Source of the DNA: an uncultured Oscillospiraceae bacterium
Lineage (GTDB): Bacteria; Bacillota; Clostridia; Oscillospirales; Oscillospiraceae
Length of the DNA stretch: 34,295 nucleotides
Direction: 5' to 3'
Assembly: GCA_947630755.1 (NCBI GenBank)
Contig: CANRIU010000019.1
Span: forward strand, 1 to 34,295
Numbering within the stretch: the stretch's first letter is position 1; every line of letters starts with the position of its first letter. Positions 1-7,843 of the stretch are shown piece by piece. The notes under the pieces were generated by a model. That model did not search any database, was not told where the DNA came from, and was given only the letters and a program-made list of their open reading frames with translations. Position numbers and translations under genes: made by a program.

Positions 1-1
1 C

Positions 2-361
2 CAGTGCTTCCGCGTTGCCTGCTCCGACGGTCACATGGCCGCCGTGTTCGCGTCCTTCGCCAAAAAGCCCACCGTGGAGGAGATCAAGTCCCGCTGGGCC
101 TCCTTCTCCGCCCTTCCCCAGGAGCTTAAGCTCCCCTCCGCCCCGAAGCAGTTCATCCACTACTTTGAGGAGGACAACCGTCCCCAGACAAAGCTTGACC
201 GGAATCTGGAGGGCGGCATGGCGGTGAGCGTCGGCCGTCTCCGGGAGGACACCCAGTACGACTACAAGTTCGTATGCCTCTCCCATAACACTCTTCGCGG
301 CGCCGCGGGAGGCGGAATACTCCTGGCGGAGCTGCTGTGCGCCCAGGGGTATATGGACTGA
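2..361 (+). CDS. asd: Aspartate-semialdehyde dehydrogenase, C-terminal part (cut by window edge)
   Basis: This is the last ~119 codons of a gene that starts before the window. The enzyme makes L-aspartate-4-semialdehyde from aspartyl phosphate with NADPH, at the branch to lysine/diaminopimelate and threonine/methionine. The reading frame opens with an RVACSDGHMA-like segment, and the end carries GGMAVSVGRLRED and a HNTLRGAAGGGILLAELL-type tail typical of the C-terminal dimerisation domain of Asd. The catalytic Cys and the NADP-binding N-terminus lie outside the window. dapA follows on the same strand about 30 bases later, so the two are probably one DAP/lysine operon. The identity is well supported; only the length is unknown. 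Confidence 0.92.
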   Translation, partial: QCFRVACSDGHMAAVFASFAKKPTVEEIKSRWASFSALPQELKLPSAPKQFIHYFEEDNRPQTKLDRNLEGGMAVSVGRLREDTQYDYKFVCLSHNTLRGAAGGGILLAELLCAQGYMD

Positions 362-392
362 TCTGCCTATCCCTCTGAAAGGACCGATCAAA

Positions 393-1274
393 ATAAAGAC
401 CCCGGTATTTACGGGCGTCTCCACCGCAGTCGTCACCCCGTTCAAGGACGGGAGGGTCGACTATGAGGCGCTCGACACGATAATCAAAATACAAAAGCTC
501 GCCGGTATTGCCGCTCTCACAGTCTGCGGCACCACCGGCGAGTCCGCTTCTTTGACCCGGGAGGAACGATGTGACATCATCGGCTTCTGCGCCGCCCGCT
601 CCGGTCCCATGAAAATAATCGCCGGAGCCGGGACAAATGACACCTCCGGCACCGTCCTTCAGGCCCAGGAGGCTCAGGAGGCCGGAGCGGACGCGGTGCT
701 CGTCGTCACCCCCTACTACAACCGCCCCACAAAGGCGGGGCTCATAGACCACTTCGCCTGTGTCGCGGACAACGTGGACATCCCGGTGATACTCTACAAC
801 ATCCCCTCCCGCACGGGCACCGCCCTCACGGCGGACACCGCGGGAGAGCTGGCCCTCCACCCGAATATAAACGGCGTGAAGGAGGCGGGCCCCGGCACCG
901 CGTTCACAAGCGGCATTATGTCCTCCTGCCCCGATGAGCTCTTCATCTGGTCCGGGAACGACTCCGAGACCCTCCCCCTTATGGCCCTTGGAGCAAGGGG
1001 TGTCATATCCGTGGCCTCCAACCTCATCCCAAAGGAGATGGCGGAGCTCACAAGGCTCTGCCTTCTGGGCGAATACTTTCTCGCCTCCCGTCTCCACGCA
1101 AAGTACTACCCCCTTATGACCTCCCTCTTTATGGAGACGAACCCCATACCCGTCAAGACCGCCCTCTCCCTCATGGGCCTGTGCCATGACGAGTTCCGTC
1201 TGCCGATGTGCAAGCTCCGGGAGGAATCGAAGGATAAGCTCCTCCAGGTAATGCATAAATTCACGCTTATATGA
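393..1274 (+). CDS. dapA: 4-hydroxy-tetrahydrodipicolinate synthase, apparent AUA start
   Basis: DapA condenses pyruvate with aspartate semialdehyde, the first committed step of diaminopimelate/lysine synthesis. From 393 the frame gives 293 residues, the usual family length. It begins with K-T-P-V-F-T-G-V and T-A-V-V-T-P-F, then has the GTTGES pyruvate loop (about residues 46-51), the YYNRPT tyrosine motif (~108-113), YNIPSRTG (~135-142) and the Schiff-base lysine in NGVKEA (about Lys163). No ATG, GTG or TTG lies in this frame between 228 and 552, and 552 would remove the conserved N-terminus including GTTGES. The best fit to the family and to the AAAGGA ribosome site at 378-383 (9 bases upstream) is ATA at 393. 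CTG at 363 or 375 is an alternative. The function is certain; the start is odd. Confidence 0.9.
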   Translation: MKTPVFTGVSTAVVTPFKDGRVDYEALDTIIKIQKLAGIAALTVCGTTGESASLTREERCDIIGFCAARSGPMKIIAGAGTNDTSGTVLQAQEAQEAGADAVLVVTPYYNRPTKAGLIDHFACVADNVDIPVILYNIPSRTGTALTADTAGELALHPNINGVKEAGPGTAFTSGIMSSCPDELFIWSGNDSETLPLMALGARGVISVASNLIPKEMAELTRLCLLGEYFLASRLHAKYYPLMTSLFMETNPIPVKTALSLMGLCHDEFRLPMCKLREESKDKLLQVMHKFTLI

Positions 1275-1282
1275 TTTATACT

Positions 1283-1308
1283 GGAGCCTGCGCGAACGCG
1301 CAGGCTCC
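1283..1308. terminator. Terminator-like hairpin after dapA
   Basis: A perfect inverted repeat, GGAGCCTGCGCG / CGCGCAGGCTCC with an AA loop, lies 9 bases after the dapA stop. It sits between convergent genes (dapA + and the amylase -), so it may work in either direction. The T-run that follows is weak. Confidence 0.6.
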
Positions 1309-1340
1309 TTCAGGATTGTACCTTTTTCAAAGCAGGTCAA

Positions 1341-1381
1341 ACTGAGGGCCGCGGAATGCGGCCCTCAGTTTGTCAGTTTTT
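1341..1381 (+). terminator. Rho-independent terminator between dapA and the amylase
   Basis: The stem ACTGAGGGCCGC / GCGGCCCTCAGT has a short GAAT loop and is followed by TTTGTCAGTTTTTTT on the plus strand, a good U-tract for ending the asd-dapA transcript. The stem also sits just past the 3' end of the minus-strand amylase gene. Confidence 0.75.
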
Positions 1382-1386
1382 TTGCC

Positions 1387-2688
1387 TCACGGCGTGGTCC
1401 TCCAGAAGCTCACGGAATACGGCGCAAGCTCGCTCCCCCCGCCGAAGTCGTGGGTCTCCCCCGTTATAAGGTCAGTTCCCAGCCCCGCCCCGGCGTCAAA
1501 GTGCGCCCACTGTGTCTCCGGCGAGGCGTTCACAGCCACAATGACCCTCTCGCCCATGTGGGCGCGCTCAAAGACAAGGTACTTATTTTGTATCTGCAAA
1601 TTTCTGTATGTACCGTACTTAAGCGCCCCGCTTGACGCCCTGGCCCGGGCGAGACCTGCAATGCGCTCGGTAAGGCCGTTCCACTCCGGCGTCGGTATCT
1701 CCGGTCTGAGGGCGGCGTCGCCGTCGGATTTTCTGCCCTCCAGCCCCCACTCGCTGCCGTAATACACGCAGGGCACCCCCGGCATACCAAAGAGCAGCCC
1801 CCAGGCTGGATAGAGGGCGTTTTTGTCCCGCAGCTTCGAGGCTATGCGCTCCACGTCGTGGTTGTCAAGGAAGCTGAGCATATACCGCCCCTTGTACAGG
1901 GTCCAGGGCTCCGGTCCAAACTGCCGGGCAAGGGAGTGGCCTATTTCAAAGAGGTTCATATCGTTAAAGCTCGACCACAGGCCCTTGTAGCACTCGTAAT
2001 TTGTGACGGAGTGGCACATATTATCCCCCATCCACCTGTTGTAGTCCCCGTGGAGCGTCTCCCCCATGAGCACAAAGTCCGGCTTCAACGTGTCAGCAAA
2101 TGCCTTGAGTCTCCTTAAATACTCCTGTGGCAGACAGTATGCCACGTCCAGTCTCAGCCCGTCTATCCCGAAGGCGTCCACCCAGTATCTTATGGCGTCA
2201 AACTGGTGGCGCACCACATCCTCGTTCCAGATATTGAGCTCCACCAGCTCCTGATGGCCCTCCCAGCCCTGATACCAGAAGCCGTCGTTGTAGCCCGTGT
2301 TCCCGTCGAAGCTCACCTTGAACCATTCTTTGTATGGACTGTCCCACCTGCGTTCCCGGAGGTCCTGAAACGCCCAAAAGCCCCTGCCCACATGGTTGAG
2401 CACCGCGTCCAGCATCACCCGTATGCCGTTTTGGTGTAAAGCCTCGCACACACGGGCAAAGTCCTCATTTGTCCCCAGGCGCCTGTCTATCTTGAAATAG
2501 TCCCGGGTGTCGTACCCATGGAAGTCCGAGTCAAATACGGGGTTGAAGAGCACCGCCGTCACACCAAGTCGCTTTAGGTGCCCGACCCAGTCAAGGACCC
2601 TGAGTATTTTGTGCTCTCCGCCCTCCTCCATGGCCCCGCACATCCCCAGGGGATAGATCTGATATATAAAAGCCTCGTCAAACCACAT
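1387..2688 (-). CDS. GH13 alpha-amylase family glycosidase
   Basis: This is a 433-residue GH13 (beta/alpha)8 enzyme that acts on alpha-1,4-linked glucans. The four conserved regions are visible: DAVLNH (~94-99), DGLRLDVA with the nucleophile Asp181, MGETL with the acid/base Glu210, and FLDNHD with Asp278 as transition-state stabiliser. VYYGSEWG is the usual late strand. There is no signal peptide and no N-terminal starch-binding or cyclomaltodextrinase-type domain, so it is probably a cytoplasmic maltodextrin-degrading enzyme. The exact subfamily cannot be read from the motifs alone. A GGAGG site lies 9 bases before the ATG, and a near-perfect sigma-A promoter lies at 2730-2758. It appears to be a single-gene transcript. 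Confidence 0.88.
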   Translation of the reverse strand: MWFDEAFIYQIYPLGMCGAMEEGGEHKILRVLDWVGHLKRLGVTAVLFNPVFDSDFHGYDTRDYFKIDRRLGTNEDFARVCEALHQNGIRVMLDAVLNHVGRGFWAFQDLRERRWDSPYKEWFKVSFDGNTGYNDGFWYQGWEGHQELVELNIWNEDVVRHQFDAIRYWVDAFGIDGLRLDVAYCLPQEYLRRLKAFADTLKPDFVLMGETLHGDYNRWMGDNMCHSVTNYECYKGLWSSFNDMNLFEIGHSLARQFGPEPWTLYKGRYMLSFLDNHDVERIASKLRDKNALYPAWGLLFGMPGVPCVYYGSEWGLEGRKSDGDAALRPEIPTPEWNGLTERIAGLARARASSGALKYGTYRNLQIQNKYLVFERAHMGERVIVAVNASPETQWAHFDAGAGLGTDLITGETHDFGGGSELAPYSVSFWRTTP

Positions 2689-2729
2689 TTTTATATGCCT
2701 CCAATGGTCAATAGAGTATCCGCCGCACC

Positions 2730-2758
2730 ATTATACACGCTTTTCCCCAAAATGTCAA
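2730..2758 (-). promoter_or_regulatory. Sigma-A promoter of the GH13 gene
   Basis: On the minus strand TTGACA (2753-2758) and TATAAT (2730-2735) are separated by exactly 17 bases, matching the housekeeping consensus at all 12 positions. The start point would be near 2723, about 35 bases before the ATG. The -35 box overlaps the first two bases of the palindrome that begins at 2757. Confidence 0.85.
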
Positions 2759-2786
2759 AACCGCCCGGTATTTTACCGAGCGGTTA
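2755..2786. repeat. Palindromic repeat, copy 1 (imperfect)
   Basis: A 31-base segment here recurs at 2895-2925 with one difference (A in place of G at 2779). It forms the stem AACCGCCCGGTA / TACCGAGCGGTT with one mismatch. Unlike copy 2, it abuts the -35 element of the GH13 promoter and lacks a flanking T-run on the plus strand. It could be a decayed terminator, or it could influence the neighbouring promoter. Confidence 0.75.
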
Positions 2787-2894
2787 AAGCCGACGCACAT
2801 GTCGCCGGATTTTGCATTGAATTTTCTTGCGCTGTGACCGAAGGGAATCCCCTTGCAGGACGGGCGCTGATTTTAAGCGAAGCTTTGTCAGCAC

Positions 2895-2927
2895 TCAAAA
2901 CCGCCCGGTATTTTACCGGGCGGTTTT
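2895..2927. terminator. Palindromic repeat, copy 2: terminator of the EF-G-like gene
   Basis: A perfect 14-base-pair stem, AAAACCGCCCGGTA / TACCGGGCGGTTTT with a TTT loop, lies about 37 bases past the stop of the minus-strand EF-G-like gene. The stem has T-runs on both sides, so it can terminate either strand. It is a direct repeat of copy 1, offset by 140 bases. Confidence 0.8.
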
Positions 2928-2963
2928 ATCGCTTTATGAGTTATTTTTGTAAATCAGTTTAAA

Positions 2964-4991
2964 TCATTCCGCGTCGCCGGCGGCCTTGGCCTCCTCAATG
3001 ACCTTCTGCTGGACATTCAGAGGCGCCTCGTCATAGCGGACGAACTCAAAGGTGAAGGACCCGCGGCCCTGAGTCATTGAGCGAAGGTCGATGGCATAGG
3101 AGCCCATCTCAGCCATGGGGACCTCGGCCTCAACGACCTGCATTCCGTCCACCACGCTCATGCCCATGGGGCTGCCGCGGCGCTTGGAGAGGTCGGACAT
3201 GATGTCGCCCATGTTGGAGTCGGGAATGGTGACCTTCAGAAGGCCGATGGGCTCCAGAAGGGCGGGGCTGGCGTTGACAAGCTCCTTGAAGGCCAGGTTC
3301 GCGGCCGTCTTAAAGGCCATTTCGGAGGAGTCAACGGGGTGATAGGACCCATCGTAAAGCGTGGCCTTGAGGTAGACCATGGGGTATCCGGCGAGAACGC
3401 CGCGGCCCACGGATTCACGGAGGCCCTTCTCAACCGCGGGGAAGAAGTTTTTCGGGACGGAGCCGCCGAAAACCTCCTCGGCGAAGATGAGGTCCTCGCT
3501 CTCATCCTGGGGCTCGAAGCGAATCCACACGTCGCCGAACTGCCCGTGTCCGCCGGACTGCTTCTTGTGGCGGCCGTGTGCCTCGATCTTTTTGCGTATC
3601 TTCTCCCTGTAGGGGACCTTTGCCGGGTAGAGCTCCACCTCCACGCCGAACTTGTTCTTAAGCTTGGAGCACAGCACGTCAAGCTGCATATCACCCGCGC
3701 CGGAGATGACCATCTGGCGTGTCTCGGCGTTGTTGGAGACGGTGAAGGTCACGTCCTCCTCGCGAAGCCTCGTCAGGCCCTGGGCCACCTTGTCCTCCTG
3801 GCCCTTGGTCTTGGGACGGATGGCCATGGAGTAGCAGGGCGCGTTGAACTCAATGCCGGGCACCGCCTCAACGGCCTTGGGGTCGCAAAGCGTGTCGCCG
3901 GTCTTGGTATCACTGAGCTTGGACACGGCGCCGATGTCGCCGGGGCAGAGCTCCGTCACCTCGATATTCTGCTTGCCGCGCATGGTGTAGATGTGCCCCA
4001 GCTTCTCCTGGGACCCGCTGCGGGCATTGGTGAGGGTCATGTCGGCGCTGACCCTGCCGGACACGACCTTGAAAAGGCTGAATTTTCCGAACTGGTCGGA
4101 GATGGTCTTGTAGACGATGAGCTTGGTGGGGGCGCTGCCGTCGATGGCCTTTCCGCCCTCCCGGGGCGCCGGGAAGAGGTTGATTATATTGTCAAGAAGC
4201 ACCTCGGTGCCAAGGCCCGTGGCGGCGCTGCCGAAAAACACGGGGCAGATCTCCGCCTCGGCGATGCCGATGCCCAGCGCGTCGTAGAGCTCCTTCTCGG
4301 AGAGGTCGCCCTCCTCGAAGTACTTCTCCATCAGCTCCTCGCTTGTTCCCGCGGCGTTCTCCACGAGCTCGGCGTAGTGCTCCTCCACCTTGCCCTCCAG
4401 CTCCGCGGGCATGGGGATCTCCTGGCGCTTGCCGGAGACGAACTTGTACGCCTTCTTCTTGAGCACGTCCACGATGCCAACGACCTTCTCGCCCTCCATG
4501 ACGGGCTCGGTCAGCGCGCAGACGGAGGAGCCGAAGGTGTTGCGCAGGGTGTCAAAGGTCTTCTCGAAGCTTGCGTGCTCCTCATCGACCTTGGAGACAT
4601 AGACCGCCCTCGGGAGATTCCTCTCGTTGACGTATTTCCAGGATTTCTCCGCGCCGACGTTCATCTGGTCCTTGGCGGAAACGCAGATAACGGCTGTGTC
4701 GGCGACTCTCAGCGCCTCAAACACCTCGCCCACGAAGTCAAAGTAACCCGGGGTGTCGATGATATTGATTTTGTGGTTCTTGAACTCGGCGAACATGGTA
4801 GTCGCGGATATACTGGTCTGGCGCTTTATCTCCTCCGCGTCGTAGTCGGAGACGGTGTTGCCGCCGCCCACAGTGCCCTGACGTGTGGTGGCGCCGCAGA
4901 CGAAGAGCATACTCTCCGCCAGAGTGGTCTTGCCGCTCCCGCCGTGACCGAGGAGCGCGATGTTGCGAATGTTTTCAGCAGCGTAGCCCAT
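2964..4991 (-). CDS. Elongation factor G-like GTPase (FusA2-type paralogue)
   Basis: The product is a ~675-residue translation-factor GTPase with the EF-G domain order. It has the P-loop GHGGSGKTTL near the N-terminus, G3 as DTPGYFDF, a G4-like SKVDEE, a beta-barrel domain II, and C-terminal domains III-V ending in the RSMTQGRGSFTFEF region. Canonical EF-G has AHIDAGKTTT, DTPGHVDF and NKMD, so this is the EF-G-like paralogue group rather than the essential FusA. Its precise role on the ribosome is not established. I chose the ATG at 4991 because GAGAGGA (5003-5009) precedes it by 11 bases. The longer frame to 5054 would run into the promoter's -10 box. ATG at 5000 is also possible but sits too close to that ribosome site. 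Confidence 0.88.
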   Translation of the reverse strand: MGYAAENIRNIALLGHGGSGKTTLAESMLFVCGATTRQGTVGGGNTVSDYDAEEIKRQTSISATTMFAEFKNHKINIIDTPGYFDFVGEVFEALRVADTAVICVSAKDQMNVGAEKSWKYVNERNLPRAVYVSKVDEEHASFEKTFDTLRNTFGSSVCALTEPVMEGEKVVGIVDVLKKKAYKFVSGKRQEIPMPAELEGKVEEHYAELVENAAGTSEELMEKYFEEGDLSEKELYDALGIGIAEAEICPVFFGSAATGLGTEVLLDNIINLFPAPREGGKAIDGSAPTKLIVYKTISDQFGKFSLFKVVSGRVSADMTLTNARSGSQEKLGHIYTMRGKQNIEVTELCPGDIGAVSKLSDTKTGDTLCDPKAVEAVPGIEFNAPCYSMAIRPKTKGQEDKVAQGLTRLREEDVTFTVSNNAETRQMVISGAGDMQLDVLCSKLKNKFGVEVELYPAKVPYREKIRKKIEAHGRHKKQSGGHGQFGDVWIRFEPQDESEDLIFAEEVFGGSVPKNFFPAVEKGLRESVGRGVLAGYPMVYLKATLYDGSYHPVDSSEMAFKTAANLAFKELVNASPALLEPIGLLKVTIPDSNMGDIMSDLSKRRGSPMGMSVVDGMQVVEAEVPMAEMGSYAIDLRSMTQGRGSFTFEFVRYDEAPLNVQQKVIEEAKAAGDAE

Positions 4992-5053
4992 AATAATCAT
5001 GATCCTCTCATTAGTTACTTGTTTGGCCTTCACAAAGCCCATGCCAATAAACA

Positions 5054-5082
5054 ATTATAATACGTTTTTCACAAAAACACAA
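5054..5082 (-). promoter_or_regulatory. Sigma-A promoter of the EF-G-like gene
   Basis: On the minus strand TTGTGT (5077-5082) is followed after 17 bases by a perfect TATAAT (5054-5059). A start near 5047 gives a leader of roughly 56 bases. The gene is therefore transcribed separately from the large membrane protein upstream. Confidence 0.7.
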
Positions 5083-5126
5083 TATTTTTTTGCGCCCGGA
5101 TTGGGGATTTTTTCACATTTTTCCTG

Positions 5127-7748
5127 TCACTTTATCCGGCGCTTCACGCCGCGGCTCATTATGTAAACCGCAAGGCCCACCACGGACATGAAAATGAATA
5201 TATTGTCCACCGTGGCGGCGGCAAACGCCCCGGTCCAGCACAGGAAGAACATGACCGCCATGCCTATCGCCGTGCCTATGGCTGTGACCCAGGTGTTGAG
5301 CTCGGTTATGAGCTTCAGCAGCCTTCCCCGGGTTATGACCTCCGCAAAGGGCCCGAGGCCGCCCCGGCAGAGCACCGCCGACACCCCGACTCCGGGGCTC
5401 AGCGTATTCTGGCTCAGCTCATATGCCGTATCCACAGGCAGGTACTCCACGCCGTCCATTGAGACCTTGAATTTCTGCTTTACGGTGTTGGGCGTCACAT
5501 TGAAGTCCCGGACAGCCATAAGCAGATTCGTCCTCGTCCCCAGCAGCGACACCAGCGCCGACTGTACGGAGTTTGCCGGGATGTAATTTAATGAGAACGC
5601 CCCCGCCAGCTCCCCGTTAATGGCTGTAAAGAAGGTATTCACGGTGTTGAGCTTCTCCGGGACCCGTATGCCCATCAGGTTCATAAACGCCCCGGTGCCC
5701 ACAAGCACCCGCTCGCCGTCGATAATGCCGCCGATCCCCCCGCCGTCGTAGCAGGCGAACTCATCCACCCGCCGCCGTGTCAGGTTGTAGGACCTCTGGA
5801 GCTCCTCAAAAACCTTCCTCAGCCCCGAATCCGAGCTTATGATAAGCGACGCCGTGTCAGCCATGACCTTCGTGCCGTTCATGCCCTCGATTATCGAAAG
5901 CCCGCTCAGCGTCACGGAGCCCGTGGGAAAGAGATCCAGGTCCGTTATGAGCGCCCCGTCGGTGTAGAATATATCCCTCGCGCCCTCGCTTCCGGCGACG
6001 GCCCCGCCGGACTTCTTGAGGATGGACGCCGCGAACTTGAATGGCAGCGCGAAAAGCACCGTCGCCGGGAACGCCGCGGCAACTGCCGTGAGCAGCGAGA
6101 AGCTGTGGGCGAAGTCCCCCGCCCGTCCCTTTCCGACGGTGGACAAAAAGGCCAGCACAAAGGAGACTATGACAAGCAGCGGCGCGATCTCATCATAAAA
6201 CCGCTCCCCCGGGTCCGGGGCAACCAGCTTATGATAAAACCCGTCGGAGGTCCCGGTGACCTTCTTGAGGATGTGCCGCCCCTCCATGCTCTCGTAGTCC
6301 GCCGTGACGCCGTAGGTGGTGGAGGCGGCCTTTGACGCCCGGAGGGAGTCGCATAATGCCATATAATAGGACTTTCTCGCGCTCATCGCGCCGATGAGGG
6401 ATATGACGGAAATAAGCGCCATAGGCAGGCCGTTTGAGAAGCGCCCGGTGAGCAGCATATTGAACCCGTCCAGTACGCTGGCGGCGCAGGATATGAACAC
6501 CAGCGTCTCCGCTCCCGGCATAAAGCCCAGCATATCCTCAAAGCCCCTGATAAGTACATCTATTCCCAGGGCCATGACCGCAAGCTCCATTATCATCAGC
6601 ACCCCGGTGCACACGGCGGCGCTTGTGCCTATGCCGAAGGGCGCGGACCCGCCGGATATGAACCTGTGGGAGATGAACGCCATCACTATCGCAACGATCG
6701 CCGCCCCGAGGATGCGAAATCTCAGGGAAGGCACTCTCGCGGCGAAGCGCTGGGACTCCTTTTTGAAGTCCGGCTCCGGCTCCACGTCGTAGTAGTCGTC
6801 ATCGTCTATATACTCCGGCTCGTCCTCATATTCCTCGTCGTCGTAGTCGTCCTCGTCGTCGTACTCCTCGTCGTCGTCATATTCCCCGTCTTTGTCCCGG
6901 CGGGAGAACAGCCCGAAAAGCCCTCGGCGCCGCCGGGAGCTGTCGGCCTCCTCCTCTTCCTCCCCCTGCTCGACTGTCTCCTCCGCCTCGGCGGCGTGGT
7001 CTCTCAGTGAGCTTCTCCCGGAGTACTCCCGCACATCGCTGTCGTCGTCAAGATTCGTGACGAATTTCTCGCTCCTCACGGAATCGTAAAAGCTCTCCAT
7101 GTCGTCCCGGGGCTTTTCGTCCTCGGGCTCGTCGAACACCGAGGTGTCTATCTCCGGCTTTTCGTCGTATGCGGGCTGGGGATACTCCTCCTGCGGCTCC
7201 TCCCTCCTGCGGGCGTCACGGCGGGATGCGCCCCTGCGGCGGTCGTCATAGTCGTCCTCGTCGTCGTAGTCCTCGTCGTCGTAGTCCTCGTCCTCATCCT
7301 CATCATCGTAGTCGTCATAGTCCTCGTCCCTGCCGCCACGGTGAAAGAGGCGTGAGAAAAATCCCGGCTTTTTGGGCTTCTCATCCTCGTAATCGTCGTC
7401 CTCGTCGTAATCCTCGTCGTCGTAGTCGTCCTCCGGCTCCGGCGCCCCTGCGCGGCTGCGCCTGTCCGGCTCCGGCGCGCGTTCCGGCTTCCGGTCCTTC
7501 GGTCTCTCCGGCTCCCGGTCCGCGCCCCTGTCCTCCTGACGCCCGGCATCGGATCCGCCCATCGCCTCCCGGATTATCTCATCCGTCCTGCGCTGGAGCT
7601 CCTGCGGCGGGGTGGGCCTGTCCCCGTCCATAAACGCGCTCCCCTTGTACTCGGCAAGGATAGACTCAAGAGAGAAGTCCCCTCCCCCCTCGTAATCTCC
7701 GCTCAGGTCAAGGTCAAGGTCCTCAAGAAAGTTTTTGTCGTTAGCCAT
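5127..7748 (-). CDS. Large membrane protein: Asp/Tyr-rich N-terminus plus degenerate P1B-type ATPase-like core
   Basis: The 873-residue product has two halves. Residues ~1-335 are soluble and low-complexity, with D/E/Y tracts at ~106-123, 141-170 and 292-325 and two short basic-aromatic motifs (GFFSRLFHR and GLFGLFSRR), each just before an acidic tract. Residues ~343-873 carry about eight hydrophobic helices and read like a P1B heavy-metal ATPase. AAFPATVLFALP (~558-569) aligns with the CPC helix (ACPCALVLATP). FYTDGALIT (~594-602) aligns with FDKTGTLT. GGGIGGIIDGERVLVG (~669-684) aligns with the nucleotide-binding GxG region, followed by AINGELAGAFSLN. The metal-binding CPC, the phosphorylated Asp, the HP dipeptide and the GDGxND motif are all absent, so pumping activity is unlikely. 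The start at 7748 follows GGAGGGC by about 7-8 bases. Function is unknown; the homology is inferred from motif order only. Confidence 0.72.
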   Translation of the reverse strand: MANDKNFLEDLDLDLSGDYEGGGDFSLESILAEYKGSAFMDGDRPTPPQELQRRTDEIIREAMGGSDAGRQEDRGADREPERPKDRKPERAPEPDRRSRAGAPEPEDDYDDEDYDEDDDYEDEKPKKPGFFSRLFHRGGRDEDYDDYDDEDEDEDYDDEDYDDEDDYDDRRRGASRRDARRREEPQEEYPQPAYDEKPEIDTSVFDEPEDEKPRDDMESFYDSVRSEKFVTNLDDDSDVREYSGRSSLRDHAAEAEETVEQGEEEEEADSSRRRRGLFGLFSRRDKDGEYDDDEEYDDEDDYDDEEYEDEPEYIDDDDYYDVEPEPDFKKESQRFAARVPSLRFRILGAAIVAIVMAFISHRFISGGSAPFGIGTSAAVCTGVLMIMELAVMALGIDVLIRGFEDMLGFMPGAETLVFISCAASVLDGFNMLLTGRFSNGLPMALISVISLIGAMSARKSYYMALCDSLRASKAASTTYGVTADYESMEGRHILKKVTGTSDGFYHKLVAPDPGERFYDEIAPLLVIVSFVLAFLSTVGKGRAGDFAHSFSLLTAVAAAFPATVLFALPFKFAASILKKSGGAVAGSEGARDIFYTDGALITDLDLFPTGSVTLSGLSIIEGMNGTKVMADTASLIISSDSGLRKVFEELQRSYNLTRRRVDEFACYDGGGIGGIIDGERVLVGTGAFMNLMGIRVPEKLNTVNTFFTAINGELAGAFSLNYIPANSVQSALVSLLGTRTNLLMAVRDFNVTPNTVKQKFKVSMDGVEYLPVDTAYELSQNTLSPGVGVSAVLCRGGLGPFAEVITRGRLLKLITELNTWVTAIGTAIGMAVMFFLCWTGAFAAATVDNIFIFMSVVGLAVYIMSRGVKRRIK

Positions 7749-7843
7749 AAGCCAGCCCTCCAACTTTACGGCGGATGAAAAACAGTGTCAAATATGGTCA
7801 CATCCGCTTCGTAGGCCCGCGGCTTCCCGCCGCGGAGGAAAAA

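Noticed and set aside
3339-5060. A 573-codon open frame on the plus strand opposite the EF-G-like gene
   Set aside because: It is antisense to a clearly identified protein, has low-complexity Gly/Leu/Val/His composition and no ribosome site. It is a by-product of high GC codon use, as are similar long antisense frames at 153-1340, 7775-9440 and 24935-27080.
7164-7440. CRISPR-like or tandem repeat in the GTC/CTC-rich stretch
   Set aside because: The repeat is a coding low-complexity region (Asp/Glu/Tyr codons) inside an intact gene. There are no spacers or regular units.
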